Shown: positions 25,218 to 33,853, counted from the stretch's first letter. The stretch is 64,000 nt of DNA from Streptomyces albiflavescens (GCF_014645835.1 NZ_BMMM01000021.1:62001-126000); one strand, 5' to 3'. The notes: a model not told the origin generated them from the letters alone. Numbers and translations: made by a program.

Positions 25218-26089
25218 GCGGGGGTGTTCCTTCCGGTGCGGGCGGTGGGTGTCTCGGTGTGCGGGCCCGTGTGGAAGCGCGTGCGGGCGAGGTGGCGGAC
25301 GTTGTTGTCGGGCAGTCCCGGTACGAGCAAGGAGAGCCCGACGATGTACTTGCTGATGGACACCGGGCGTGCGCCCAGGGCGAGCAGGTGCCGGTCGGCG
25401 GGAGCGGGGCGAGCGGTGCCCTTGGTCTCGACCAGGACGTACTCGGGGTTCAGCGCGGCTGTCCGGCCGTCGCGATGGCAGGTCAGAGCGCCGTCCAGGG
25501 TGAGGCGGGTGCCGGCTTCGAGGTCGGCGAGGGCCGCGCGCAGGTAGCAGACTTCTCCGGCCGGGGTGAGGTCGGCAGCGGTGATGTCTATGCCGCTTAC
25601 GGAGAGCACGCGGTCGACGAAGGCGGCGGACTCGGTGCCGGGCTCCAGGCGTCCGTAGGCGTCCGCATCGACGGTATGGGCGTGCTTGACGGTGGCGCCG
25701 CGGCCGTCCTTGGACTTGACCTCCATCCGGCACAGCCGGTCCTCGGCGTACAGCCTGGTGCGTACCTTCCATCGTCGGCGTCGTCCCTGCATGTGGGCGC
25801 GCCAGGCGGCCAGGTGAGGGGTGTCGAAGTAGGTGCTGCGGTATTCGGTGGTGCGGCGGCCGTTGATGTCCAGGACATGGTGGGTGTTGTCGAGTGCGCC
25901 TATCAGCTGGGCCGCCGACAGGGCCGGTATGAGGTACTTGCGGTCCACCCGATGTTGAAGTGCGGCCGCAGCGTCGATCTCGGCGAGCGAGGCCGGCCGC
26001 AGCCCGTCCAGGTCCAGTAGCTCCGCGAACCCTGCGCGAGGCGGGGCCGCCGCGGTGGTGTCCGAGTACGCGGCTGAGGTGACGGTCAC
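25214..26089 (-). CDS. VTC-domain protein (polyphosphate polymerase type)
   Basis: A 291-residue VTC-domain protein. In fungi the VTC domain makes polyphosphate from ATP inside a tunnel lined with basic residues. Here the typical pattern is seen: HRVDRKYL (Arg/Lys), EYRSTYFDTP, RRRRWKVRTRLY, MEVKSKDG and LVETKG (Glu-Lys pairs for metal and phosphate). The gene starts with GTG 26089, overlapping the DUF4956 stop (GTGA), and ends overlapping the PAP2 start. Bacterial VTC domains are often adjacent to DUF4956 genes, as here. Activity as a polyphosphate or other phosphotransfer enzyme is inferred. Confidence 0.88.
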   Translation of the reverse strand: MTVTSAAYSDTTAAAPPRAGFAELLDLDGLRPASLAEIDAAAALQHRVDRKYLIPALSAAQLIGALDNTHHVLDINGRRTTEYRSTYFDTPHLAAWRAHMQGRRRRWKVRTRLYAEDRLCRMEVKSKDGRGATVKHAHTVDADAYGRLEPGTESAAFVDRVLSVSGIDITAADLTPAGEVCYLRAALADLEAGTRLTLDGALTCHRDGRTAALNPEYVLVETKGTARPAPADRHLLALGARPVSISKYIVGLSLLVPGLPDNNVRHLARTRFHTGPHTETPTARTGRNTPA

Positions 26090-26775
26090 AGCGACTTCCC
26101 CTCGCCGACCGGGGCGGCGGGGTGCGGCGAGGAGTCCTGCGTTTCCCGCTGGCCCGGGATGAAGACGCGGGTGCTGTCCTCCACGGCGTACCGGGCGGAG
26201 ACGCGGGTGGTCTCCCGTACGTAGTCGATCTCGTCGACCTCGACGGCAAGTGGCTCGGTGCCCAGCCGGGCCGTCAGGTCGGCGCGGATGTCCTCGGGGT
26301 TGCGGTAGACGCGGTCGAGGGTGACCTTCGTGACGCGGGTGGGCCGGTGCGATGCCGGGTCGTCGACGAGGAGGACCGCGACGAGCAGGAAGGCGTCGAT
26401 GGCGATGATCATCCAGGTCTCGCGCTGGGGCAGTCCGTTGCTCAGTGCCATGACCAGGGCGATGAAGGCGTACGCGACATCCCGGACCGTGAAGGCGGCG
26501 CTGCGCAGCCGGACCAGGGAGAGAATGCCGAACAGGCCGAACCCGACACCGGCGGGGAACTTGCCGGCGCTGATCGCGGTCATGGCGGCGAACAGTCCGA
26601 GGTTGAGTGCGGTCAGGACCAGCGGCATCTCTGGCCCGGGTCGGCGGCGCCGGTACAGCCAGCCGACCAGCACCAGCAGCGCCAGCACGTCCAGGCCGGC
26701 GCGCGCCGTCAGGTCTCCCACCGTCAGCGCCGAGGCGAGGGACTTGTCGGCGAGCAGGGTTATCGGGGCGTGCAT
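26086..26775 (-). CDS. DUF4956 membrane protein
   Basis: A 229-residue protein with four or five membrane helices in the first 145 residues, followed by a soluble domain (about 155-215) with RVTKVTLDRVYRNPED and VEVDEIDYVRETTRVSARY. This is the DUF4956 layout: helices with a conserved GFGLFGILSLVRLR loop and a cytoplasmic C-terminal domain. It is commonly coupled to VTC-domain genes, probably as their membrane partner. ATG 26775 was chosen; the frame also opens further upstream but the hydrophobic N terminus starts here. First gene of the four-gene operon, divergent from the response regulator at 26950. Confidence 0.85.
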   Translation of the reverse strand: MHAPITLLADKSLASALTVGDLTARAGLDVLALLVLVGWLYRRRRPGPEMPLVLTALNLGLFAAMTAISAGKFPAGVGFGLFGILSLVRLRSAAFTVRDVAYAFIALVMALSNGLPQRETWMIIAIDAFLLVAVLLVDDPASHRPTRVTKVTLDRVYRNPEDIRADLTARLGTEPLAVEVDEIDYVRETTRVSARYAVEDSTRVFIPGQRETQDSSPHPAAPVGEGKSL

Positions 26776-26949
26776 GATCGTGGTCTCCGTTCCCGGCAGC
26801 AGCCGCCGCCGATGGCGGTCGAGGCCGGCTACTGCCGTCAGGCGACGCACGCTAGGGATGTCGCATTAACAGACCATGAAGCCTTGCCGGCGCCTGGAGG
26901 GAGCCGGGGAGCACGCGGCGGCTCACACCGGGCGGGTTACCCTTCCGGC

Positions 26950-27621
26950 GTGCACTTCCTGGTCGTCGAGGACGAGGTCCGGCTGGCCGACCTGATCGTC
27001 CAATACCTGCATGAATCCGGTCATACCGCTGAGGCGTGCCACGACGGGCCCCATGGGCTCGACGCGGCCCGTGATCCGCGGGTGGACGCCGTCGTGATGG
27101 ACGTGATGCTGCCCGGTATGGACGGCGTGGAGGTGTGCCGCACCCTGCGCCGCGAGGGCAAGGACGTGCCGGTGGTGCTGCTGACAGCCCGCAGCGCGAT
27201 CAACGAACGTGTCGCGGGGCTGGACGCCGGCGCTGACGACTACCTGGTCAAGCCCTTCGCCCTGGAGGAGTTGAGCGCCCGGCTGCGCGCCATATCCCGC
27301 CGTCGGCCCGCCCTCACCGGCCGACTGGAGGTCGGTGACCTCGTCCTCGACCCTCACGAGCAACGCGCCTGGCGTGCGGGCGTCGAACTCGACCTGTCCC
27401 GACGCGAGTTCGCCGTGCTGGAAATCCTCATGGAGAACGCCGGCTGGGTGGTCAGCCGCACCCGGCTCCTGGAGGAGGCCTGGGACGGCGAGGCCGATTT
27501 GAACAGCAACTCCGTTGACGTCCACATCTCCAAACTCCGGTCGAAGATCGACAAGCCCTTCGGCCGGGACAGCATCACCACCCTGCGCGGTACGGGCTAC
27601 CGCCTGGAGACCCGGATATGA
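26950..27621 (+). CDS. OmpR-family response regulator
   Basis: A 223-residue response regulator with a receiver domain (acidic pair EDE at residues 7-9, phospho-acceptor Asp in VVMDVMLPGMDG, Lys in YLVKPFALEEL) and a winged-helix output domain ending SVDVHISKLRSKI and TLRGTGYRL. GTG 26950 starts the conserved HFLVVEDE; no strong ribosome site precedes it. The histidine kinase gene follows with an ATGA overlap. It is divergent from the DUF4956-VTC-PAP2-GT-C operon, 174 bases away, and is the natural candidate to control it. Confidence 0.93.
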   Translation: MHFLVVEDEVRLADLIVQYLHESGHTAEACHDGPHGLDAARDPRVDAVVMDVMLPGMDGVEVCRTLRREGKDVPVVLLTARSAINERVAGLDAGADDYLVKPFALEELSARLRAISRRRPALTGRLEVGDLVLDPHEQRAWRAGVELDLSRREFAVLEILMENAGWVVSRTRLLEEAWDGEADLNSNSVDVHISKLRSKIDKPFGRDSITTLRGTGYRLETRI

Positions 27622-29042
27622 CAGCGCCGGACGACGAGATCGGCATGCCGCTGGAAGGCGCGACCGAGCCCGTCCGCCGCCCGCGCGGCCCACGCCGATG
27701 GCACCGGCTGCCCATCGTGCTGCGCCTCGTCCTCGCCGTCGCCGTCACCATGTCCCTCGTCCTGGGCGCAGCAGCCGCCCTCGTGTACGGGCGGGTCCAG
27801 CATGCCCTGGACGAGCAACTCAATGCCGACCTGGCCACGTACTACCACGACCTGCGCAACGACCTCCTCACCGGCCGCAAGCTCGGCGGCCCGGACGGCA
27901 GCGCCTACCAGGTCCTCGACACCCACGGTCGGGTCATCGAGGCCAGCAACCTCGTGCGAACCGACCACCTTCTCGCCGCCGCCGACGTCACGTCCCTCAT
28001 CCATGGCAGCACCGTCCACCGCGACATCGGAGGGCTGTTGCCGCTCGACCCGCACACCCTGCGGATCAAGGCCCAGCAGGTCCGGCTGCCCGACCACCGC
28101 ACCGTAATCGCCGTCGCTGCACTGCGCCGCGGCCACCGCGACGAGGCCCTACGCGAACTCCTCGCCCAGCTTGCCATCGCCACCGGCCTCACCCTGATCG
28201 CCGCCTCCTACGTCGGCTACCGCACCGCCCACGCCGCACTGGATCCCGTGGAACGCTACCGCCGCCGCGCCGCGAGCCTCGCCGACGACACCTCGGGCAT
28301 ACGACTGCCCGTCCCCGACGACCGCGACGACGAACTCACCCGGCTCGGACACACCCTGAACCAGATGCTCGAACGCCTCGACGCCGCTGCCGAACGCGAA
28401 CGGCGCTTCCTCGCGGACGCCAGCCACGAACTGCGCACCCCACTCTCCCTGCTCCGCGCCGAACTCGACGTCGCCCTGCACCGACCACGCACCGCCATCG
28501 AACTCACCGAAACCCTCCGCGCGGTGGACACCGAGGTCCAGCGGCTTATCGACCTCACCAACGCCCTGCTCGACCTCGAACAGCTCGGCGGTACCGAACA
28601 CCTCAGCCGCGCCCCCGTGGACCTTGCAGAACTGGTGGACGCCGTCGTCAGCTCCCACCGCGCAGTTGCCGGACGGGGCCACCGCACCATCCACGTCGAT
28701 GTCGCACCGGGCACCGTGCACGTGGACGCCGGCTGGATCCGGCCGGCCCTCAGCAACCTCGTCGACAACGCGCTGCGCCACGGCCTCGGGGACATCCGCA
28801 TCACCGCGGTCGCCCAGGACGGAAGCCTGCGCCTGAACGTCACCGACGAAGGCTCAGGCTTCCCGGCCGACTTCCTCCCCAAGGCCTTCGAACGCTTCGC
28901 ACGAGCCGAGGCCAGCCGCACCAGCCCCGGATCCGGTCTCGGCCTCGCCTTCGTCGCCGCCGTCGCCGCCTCCCACGGCGGCACCGCACACGCCGAGAAC
29001 ACCGATCGCGGCGCCTCCGTCACCCTCGACATCCCCTGCTGA
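27618..29042 (+). CDS. Sensor histidine kinase
   Basis: A 474-residue membrane kinase. One membrane helix at about residues 32-60, an external sensor region of ~120 residues, a second helix (about 188-205), a HAMP linker, the phospho-acceptor His in ADASHELRTPL, then an ATPase domain with N box (NLVDNALRHG), G1 (DEGSGF) and G2 (GSGLGL). It is coupled to the response regulator by ATGA (27618-27621). The signal is unknown; by context it may sense the envelope state that the divergent operon responds to. Confidence 0.93.
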   Translation: MTAPDDEIGMPLEGATEPVRRPRGPRRWHRLPIVLRLVLAVAVTMSLVLGAAAALVYGRVQHALDEQLNADLATYYHDLRNDLLTGRKLGGPDGSAYQVLDTHGRVIEASNLVRTDHLLAAADVTSLIHGSTVHRDIGGLLPLDPHTLRIKAQQVRLPDHRTVIAVAALRRGHRDEALRELLAQLAIATGLTLIAASYVGYRTAHAALDPVERYRRRAASLADDTSGIRLPVPDDRDDELTRLGHTLNQMLERLDAAAERERRFLADASHELRTPLSLLRAELDVALHRPRTAIELTETLRAVDTEVQRLIDLTNALLDLEQLGGTEHLSRAPVDLAELVDAVVSSHRAVAGRGHRTIHVDVAPGTVHVDAGWIRPALSNLVDNALRHGLGDIRITAVAQDGSLRLNVTDEGSGFPADFLPKAFERFARAEASRTSPGSGLGLAFVAAVAASHGGTAHAENTDRGASVTLDIPC

Positions 29043-29172
29043 CCGTTCGCCCGATCTGGAGGCGTACCTCGCCGACCTGCTCCGCAGCCGCGAGCGGCTG
29101 ATGTCGACCTTCGAAGCGGACGACTGGGCGCGCAGTGACGTTGCCGTTATCGGCGGCAGGCCCGGGATGTAA
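29041..29172 (+). other. Short open stretch after the kinase, unassigned
   Basis: A frame of 43 sense codons and a stop, with coding-like composition (LEAYLADLLRSRERLMSTF) but no start codon and no recognised family. It overlaps the kinase stop by two bases and could be the remnant of a gene. I would not annotate it as a protein. Confidence 0.2.
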
Positions 29173-29204
29173 TCGAGGACGCTGTACGCGATTACCATCG
29201 GCGC

Positions 29205-29948
29205 ATGAGCGATCCGAATCCGATCATCTGGTTGCGGCGGGAAAGAGGGGCGCGCGGACCGGCTCCGACGTACAGCCGTGAGCGCATCGCCGAGGTGGCG
29301 ATCGCGCTGGCGGACGGCGAGGGCATCGAGGCGGTGACGATGCGGCGCATCGCCAAGGAACTGGGCACCGGCGCGATGACGCTCTACCGGTATCTGCCGA
29401 ACAAGGAAGACCTGTACGCCGTGGTGATCGACCAGGCCCTCGGCTTTGAAGCGCAGGAGCCGACCGGGGACGCCCGTGCGGATCTGGCCACGTTCGCCCG
29501 CCGGTACCGGGAGACGTTGCGCCGGCACCCCTGGCTTGCGCACGCCATGGCCGGCAGGCCGATCATGGGCCCCAACATGCTCCGTGCCAACGAGCGCGAC
29601 CTCGCCCTCGTCGACGGCCGCGGACTGAGCATCGACGACATGGTCCACGTCGTGAACCTGATCCGGCACTGGGTCACGGGTGCCAGCCAGGCCGAGACGG
29701 CAGAGCGGGAAGCGGCCTTGCGCTCCGGGGAAGATCGCACAGCCTGGCAGGAGCGGATGGGGCCGTATATGACCGAACTGCTGGCCACCGGCCGCTTCCC
29801 GTACCTGGAGCGGTTGGTCCACGAGGCGCGGCACGGCGGCCACGACGAGCAGTTCGAGGCCAGCCTCGCCATCTTGCTGGACGGCGTCGGGGCCCGTTTC
29901 CCGGCCCTGTCCGGCCCCCCGGTGAACGAGCCGCCGGAGCGCTCCTGA
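29205..29948 (+). CDS. TetR/AcrR-family repressor
   Basis: A 247-residue TetR-type repressor with an N-terminal HTH (SRERIAEVAIALADGEGIEA to LGTGAMTLYRYLPNKEDL) and a larger TetR_C_1-type ligand domain. Its stop faces the end of an ABC-export operon, an arrangement common for a repressor and the pump it controls. The region just before its start contains GTACGCGATTAC, similar to the GTACGCGGTATCAC part of the sequence upstream of the ABC operon. This supports a shared operator, including autoregulation. Confidence 0.92.
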   Translation: MSDPNPIIWLRRERGARGPAPTYSRERIAEVAIALADGEGIEAVTMRRIAKELGTGAMTLYRYLPNKEDLYAVVIDQALGFEAQEPTGDARADLATFARRYRETLRRHPWLAHAMAGRPIMGPNMLRANERDLALVDGRGLSIDDMVHVVNLIRHWVTGASQAETAEREAALRSGEDRTAWQERMGPYMTELLATGRFPYLERLVHEARHGGHDEQFEASLAILLDGVGARFPALSGPPVNEPPERS

Positions 29949-30066
29949 GAACGGACGCCGCCGCGCCCGCGCTGCGCGCGAACGACGGGAGTTACGGCAC
30001 CGGCCCCGGGCCTGTCCACCCTCGGCCGCGGACGGCCCCGTTGATGAACCGCCCCGAGGCGCGGGT

Positions 30067-30852
30067 TCACAGGCCGGCGCGGGCGAAGCGCCGTACCGAA
30101 AGCGGGACGAAGACCACCAGGAGCACCGCGGCCCACAGCAGGGTCGCGGTCAGCGGGTGGGTGAGCGGCCAGGAGCCGTCCGCGGCAGGCACCCCGGGGT
30201 TGCCGAACAGCTTCCGGCACGCGGCGACCGCGGCGCTGATCGGGTTCCACTCGCAGATCGCCCGCAGCCAGGCCGGCATGCCGTCCGTCGGCACGAACGC
30301 GTTGGACAGCATGCTGAGGGGCAGGGTGAGGGGCGACAGCGAGTCGGCCGTCTGCTCCGACGGCAGCAGCAGTCCCAGGTACGTACCGACCCAGGACATG
30401 GTGTAGCGGAAGAGGAGCAGGACACCGACCGCGGCCACGGCGCGGCCGAGGCCGTCGTGCACGCGCCAGCCGATGGCCAGCCCGCAGGCCAGCAGGATGA
30501 CCAGTCCGAAGAGTCCCGTGACGGCGTCCGCGCCCGTCTGGCCAAAAGGCACCGCCATGCGGGAGGTGGGCATCGAGCGCAGCCGGTCGGTCACCCCGCG
30601 GCTCTGGTCGGCGGCGACGTCCACCATCGCCGAGGACAGCGCGAACATGCTGGTCATCACGAACAGGCCGGGCATGAGGTACTCGCGGTAGTTCCCGCCG
30701 CCCGGTACCTGGATGGCGCTGCCGAAGACATAGCCGAAGAGGACGACCATGACCGCGGGCATCACCAGCATCGCGACGAGGGTGCCGGGCTGATGCCGCA
30801 ATTGGAGGAGCTTGCGCTCGACCAGGGTGAGACTGTCCGCCAGGACGATCAC
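30067..30852 (-). CDS. ABC-2 type permease, DrrB-like
   Basis: A 261-residue membrane protein with six hydrophobic segments, the size and layout of the ABC-2 (DrrB-type) permease. It begins with a short cytoplasmic start (LTLVERKLLQLRHQPGTL) and contains the GRDR-like MPTSRMAVPFG region after helix 2. With the upstream ATPase it would export a drug or lipid. Its GTG overlaps the ATPase stop as GTGA (30849-30852). Confidence 0.92.
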   Translation of the reverse strand: MIVLADSLTLVERKLLQLRHQPGTLVAMLVMPAVMVVLFGYVFGSAIQVPGGGNYREYLMPGLFVMTSMFALSSAMVDVAADQSRGVTDRLRSMPTSRMAVPFGQTGADAVTGLFGLVILLACGLAIGWRVHDGLGRAVAAVGVLLLFRYTMSWVGTYLGLLLPSEQTADSLSPLTLPLSMLSNAFVPTDGMPAWLRAICEWNPISAAVAACRKLFGNPGVPAADGSWPLTHPLTATLLWAAVLLVVFVPLSVRRFARAGL

Positions 30853-31847
30853 GCTGCCGCCTCCTGCTTCTCGCGCTGCTTGGGCTGTTCGTCGGTCCGC
30901 TGCTCCGCGGGCGCCTCCGCGGGGCGGCCGGTGAGAGTGAGGAAGACGTCGTCGAGGCTGGGCCTGCGGACTCCGACGTCCTGAATGGCCACCCCCGCCG
31001 CGTCGAGTTCGCGCACGATCTGCGGCACCGACGGTGCCGTGCCGTGCACGCCCGTGACGATGCGCAGGTCCTCGGCCCGCGGCTGTCCTCCGGTCATCCG
31101 CTCGAGGATGGCGCCGGCCTCCGCGAGGTCGTCCTCGCTGCCCACCTCGACATCGATGTGACTGCCGATCCGGGCCTTGAGCTGTGCCGGGGTGCCCTCG
31201 GCGATCACCTGCCCGCGGTCGATCACGGCCACGGCCGAGGCGAGTTGGTCGGCCTCCTCGAGGTACTGGGTAGTGAGCAGCACGGTCGCGCCGGCCGCGA
31301 CCAGCTCGCGCACGATGGCCCAGATCTCCAGGCGGCTGCGCGGGTCGAGTCCGGTGGTGGGCTCGTCCAGGAAGAGGACGGACGGCGCCCGCAGCAGGCT
31401 GGCGATCAGGTCGATGCGCCGCCGCATGCCGCCGGAGTAGGTGCTGACCTGCCGGTCGGCGGCCTCGGTGAGCTCGAACCGCTCCAGCAGCTCGTCTGCG
31501 CGCCGCCGGGCGCCGCGCCGGCCCAGCCGGGCCAGTTTGCCGAAGACCCGCAGGTTCTCACGGCCGGTCAGCTTCTCGTCCATGGCCGCGTGCTGCCCGG
31601 CCAGCCCGATGGCTTCGCGGACCTTGCCGGGATGTTCTCTCACGTCGAAGCCGGCGACGGTGGCCCGCCCGGCCGTGGGGCGGGTCAGCGTGCTGAGAAT
31701 CCGGACGGCGGTGCTCTTGCCCGCGCCGTTCGGACCGAGCAGCCCGTAGACGGTGCCGGGCGGCACGGCCAGGTCCAGGCCGGCCAGCGCTTCGAATTCA
31801 CCGAAGCGTTTCCGCAGGCCCTGGGCCGACACGATGGGTGAGTCCAC
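30849..31847 (-). CDS. ABC transporter ATP-binding protein, DrrA-like
   Basis: A 332-residue ATPase. Walker A GPNGAGKST, Q-loop region (GLAGQHAA), signature STYSGGM, Walker B FLDEPTTGLDPR and the switch His replaced by Gln (TTQYLEEAD), a known feature of the DrrA group. The C-terminal ~100 residues are the extra domain of daunorubicin-type exporters. GTG 31847 is preceded by GGAGGA five bases upstream. It heads a two-gene operon with the permease and sits under a pair of direct repeats that look like operator sites. Confidence 0.94.
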   Translation of the reverse strand: MDSPIVSAQGLRKRFGEFEALAGLDLAVPPGTVYGLLGPNGAGKSTAVRILSTLTRPTAGRATVAGFDVREHPGKVREAIGLAGQHAAMDEKLTGRENLRVFGKLARLGRRGARRRADELLERFELTEAADRQVSTYSGGMRRRIDLIASLLRAPSVLFLDEPTTGLDPRSRLEIWAIVRELVAAGATVLLTTQYLEEADQLASAVAVIDRGQVIAEGTPAQLKARIGSHIDVEVGSEDDLAEAGAILERMTGGQPRAEDLRIVTGVHGTAPSVPQIVRELDAAGVAIQDVGVRRPSLDDVFLTLTGRPAEAPAEQRTDEQPKQREKQEAAA

Positions 31848-31868
31848 GTCTCCTCCACTTCGCCAATC

Positions 31869-31921
31869 AAGTGAGTACCTCGTACGCGGTATCACTGTAC
31901 GTAAGTGAGTACGTCGTACGC
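31869..31921. promoter_or_regulatory. Probable TetR operator: two near-identical 19-bp repeats
   Basis: The sequence aagtgagtac(c/g)tcgtacgc occurs at 31869-31887 and 31903-31921, differing by one base, 34 bases apart. The second copy contains the odd-length dyad GTACGTCGTAC. They lie 22-74 bases upstream of the ABC ATPase start, the place for repressor sites. The TetR gene at 29205 has related GTACGCG sequence before its own start. Confidence 0.65.
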
Positions 31922-32120
31922 AACTGGTTCAGCGGGGCGTGCGGCTCTCTACGCCGTTCGACGCTGTCGACGCCAACCGCCCAGGGAGGGACGGCCGCGT
32001 CCCGAGCGGTGCGCGTATGCGCAGGGTGGGCGGCAGTCTGGCTCTTCTCAGGCTGCGGACCCGGCTTCGTGCTGCAGCTGTCGATCGGGATTGCATCCGT
32101 CGCCTGCCGTCACCTCCGGC

Positions 32121-32192
32121 CGCTGCGGCGCTGCGGCGCTGCGGCGCTGCGGCGCTGCGGCGCTGCGGCGCTGCGGCGCTGCGGCGCTGCGG
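32121..32192. repeat. Octanucleotide tandem repeat cgctgcgg, nine copies
   Basis: Nine exact copies of cgctgcgg in a row. Eight is not a multiple of three, so all reading frames are open through it and any change in copy number shifts the frame of the downstream coding remnant. It lies directly in front of a recombinase-like C-terminal fragment. Confidence 0.97.
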
Positions 32193-32454
32193 CGGGCCGC
32201 CCGGCGTCGCCCTCGAAGGCCACGAATCCGCCCGCCAGCGCGGCAAGACCACCGGCGGCGCCGGCGTCGCCGACCCGGACATGCTCTCCATGGCCCTCCA
32301 CCTGCGCGAACAGGAGATGAGCCTGCGCGACATCGCCGCCAAGCCCGTCATCACCACCGGCAAAGAGAAGGGCCAGCACCCCTCGCCGGCCACCGTTGTG
32401 CGGATGCTCCGCGACCACGACGAACAGAACGCCCAGGCCGTGGTGAACACCTGA
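32190..32454 (+). pseudogene. C-terminal remnant of a serine recombinase/resolvase
   Basis: The frame downstream of the octanucleotide repeat reads HLREQEMSLRDIAAKPVITTG, then GQHPSPATVVRMLRDHDE, the usual C-terminal HTH region of actinobacterial recombinase-family proteins (sequence pattern M-S-L-R-D-I-A and SPATVxRMLR-x-H-D). The catalytic Ser domain is missing; the upstream part of the frame is repeat-derived. It is not functional as it stands. Confidence 0.7.
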
Positions 32455-32507
32455 AAACTACCGGCCGGTTGCTTGCTCCCTCGTGTCTGAGCCAGGACTC
32501 CCGGGCC

Positions 32508-32819
32508 TCCATGGTGCGCTTGGTTCGCAGACGGCCGGCTGCCGGCCGCCAACCCGGCCTGGCCCGGGCACTGGTGGTCGAGTCGGTCACCTGCCCGGGG
32601 ATCCGCAAGGTACGGGCCAAGTGCCTCACGGCGTGGGCCCAGCTGATGGAGGCGCTGGTGGCCGAGCGCCGCCCCGACCGGCCGGTACCGCCGATGGCCG
32701 GTAGCGCCGCAATCGGGGCGGTTGTTCATCTGCCGGCCACCGCCATCGAGGAGGGCCGGGACCTGTCCTCGACGAGCGACATCCTGGCCGACACCGCCTA
32801 CCGTCTACCGCCGGCCTGA
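32508..32819 (+). pseudogene. C-terminal fragment of a TetR-like regulator
   Basis: The frame SMVRLVRRRPAAGRQPGLAR, then VVESVTCPGIRKVRAKCLTAW and SAAIGAVV resembles the ligand-binding half of TetR proteins (ARxLVVES followed by a GAVxxVLH-type helix). There is no N-terminal HTH. It is next to a truncated hydrolase gene on the other strand and to the palindromes at 33344, which may once have been its operator. Confidence 0.4.
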
Positions 32820-32829
32820 CGGCCCCGCC

Positions 32830-33285
32830 TCACTTCAGGTGCCGGGCGAAGAACGGCATCCCCGAGTACCCGACCGAGCCGCCGATCTCGGGCAGCGAAA
32901 GGAGGGCGTCCAGACTGGTTCGCCATTCCGGGACCGCCCTTTCGACCAGCGGGACGATGAAGGCGTCGACGATCTCGTCGACCGGCTCGCGGGCCTCCAT
33001 CGCCCGGCGGAGGTCGGCGCGGGCCTGCTCATCGACGGCGGAACGGGGCCGGACACCGTGCCCGGGGGCGTCGATGGCCGCCACCGCGAAGCCGTACTCC
33101 GCCGCGAAGTGCCGGGCCCGGGCCACGAGCCGGGATTCCCGCTTGTGCAAGCCACTGTTGTGGCCGCTCAGGTTCAGCGGGGCCGTTGCGGATCCAGGCG
33201 TCCACAGGACACCGGGGATCTCGCCGAGGGTGAATTCGCGTTCGAGGACGCCGTCGTCGAGGCGCTGCTCGGAAGTGAATCGCAT
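32830..33285 (-). pseudogene. Alpha/beta hydrolase with deletion of the nucleophile region
   Basis: A 151-codon frame starting at ATG 33285. The N-terminal half is a normal dienelactone-hydrolase-like esterase: LWTPGSATAPLNLSGHNSG, then AAIDAPGHGVRPR. At residue ~137 the frame reaches VGYSGM, the start of the nucleophile elbow, and then ends with PFFARHLK, a C-terminal ending. Everything between is missing, so the catalytic Asp and His are absent. The junction is in frame. This is the second hydrolase in the window with the same kind of internal deletion (see 4673-4939). Confidence 0.65.
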
Positions 33286-33343
33286 GGTCGTGCCTTTCGG
33301 GAGTGCTCTTGAACGGCGCTCCCGGACGACCTATCGCCCGACC

Positions 33344-33383
33344 GCTGGACCTGCCGGTCCAAGCGTGGACCGGCAGGTCCAGC
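33344..33383. promoter_or_regulatory. Perfect 18-bp-arm inverted repeat made of two operator-like dyads
   Basis: GCTGGACCTGCCGGTCCA at 33344-33361 and its exact complement at 33366-33383, with a 4-base loop (AGCG). Each arm is itself a dyad, TGGACC-N4-GGTCCA, so the region contains two operator-like sites in opposite orientation. It lies 59 bases upstream of the truncated hydrolase start, where a TetR-type repressor would bind. The only TetR nearby is the fragment at 32508. Confidence 0.6.
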
Positions 33384-33589
33384 AGTTCGGCATCCTCATT
33401 GACATGGCGCACCACAGGATCCTGACTCACCGAGGGCAACCGGGCCAGCCCTTCGACGCAGGATCAAGCAGTGAGGCCGTAGCCCTGTTGGTCACGGGTG
33501 GGGTAGAGACGTTGATGTTCGCGGGCCGAATGGAAGTTCCAGCTCGCCGTTCGTGATCATTGCGCGACGCGACCGCCGCGGTCACGCTG

Positions 33590-33853
33590 TCACAGGCCCA
33601 TGTCGAGTGCGGCCAGGGCGAGTTGGGTCTCCTTGGACATCGAGGCCGACCAGCCGACGATGCGGCGGGTGAAGGTGTCCATGACGTAGTCGGTACCTGT
33701 CCAGGCGGCGACGTGCGTGAAGTCGGCCACCAAGCAAAGGTTCGGCGCGCTCGCGACGAAGTCGCGGTCTGCTCGCGACCTACTGCACGGCCCCGGGAAC
33801 TCAGCCGGCGGCCCCGCATCATCCTCGGTGAGATGCCCCCTCGTCGATGACAT
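33590..33853 (-). pseudogene. IS3-family transposase fragment
   Basis: The frame holds part of the integrase core of IS3 transposases: DFVASAPNLCLVADFTHVA with the first catalytic Asp, then YVMDTFTRRIVGWSA with the second region, ending after ALAALDMGL at a stop codon. The final catalytic Glu region is missing. The beginning of the frame (about 33790-33853) is not transposase sequence. No terminal repeats were identified. Confidence 0.75.

Noticed and set aside
27515..29101. A 528-codon Arg/Pro-rich plus-strand frame overlapping the kinase
   Set aside because: Composition is typical of an antisense or out-of-frame shadow in GC-rich DNA; the kinase frame has all expected motifs.
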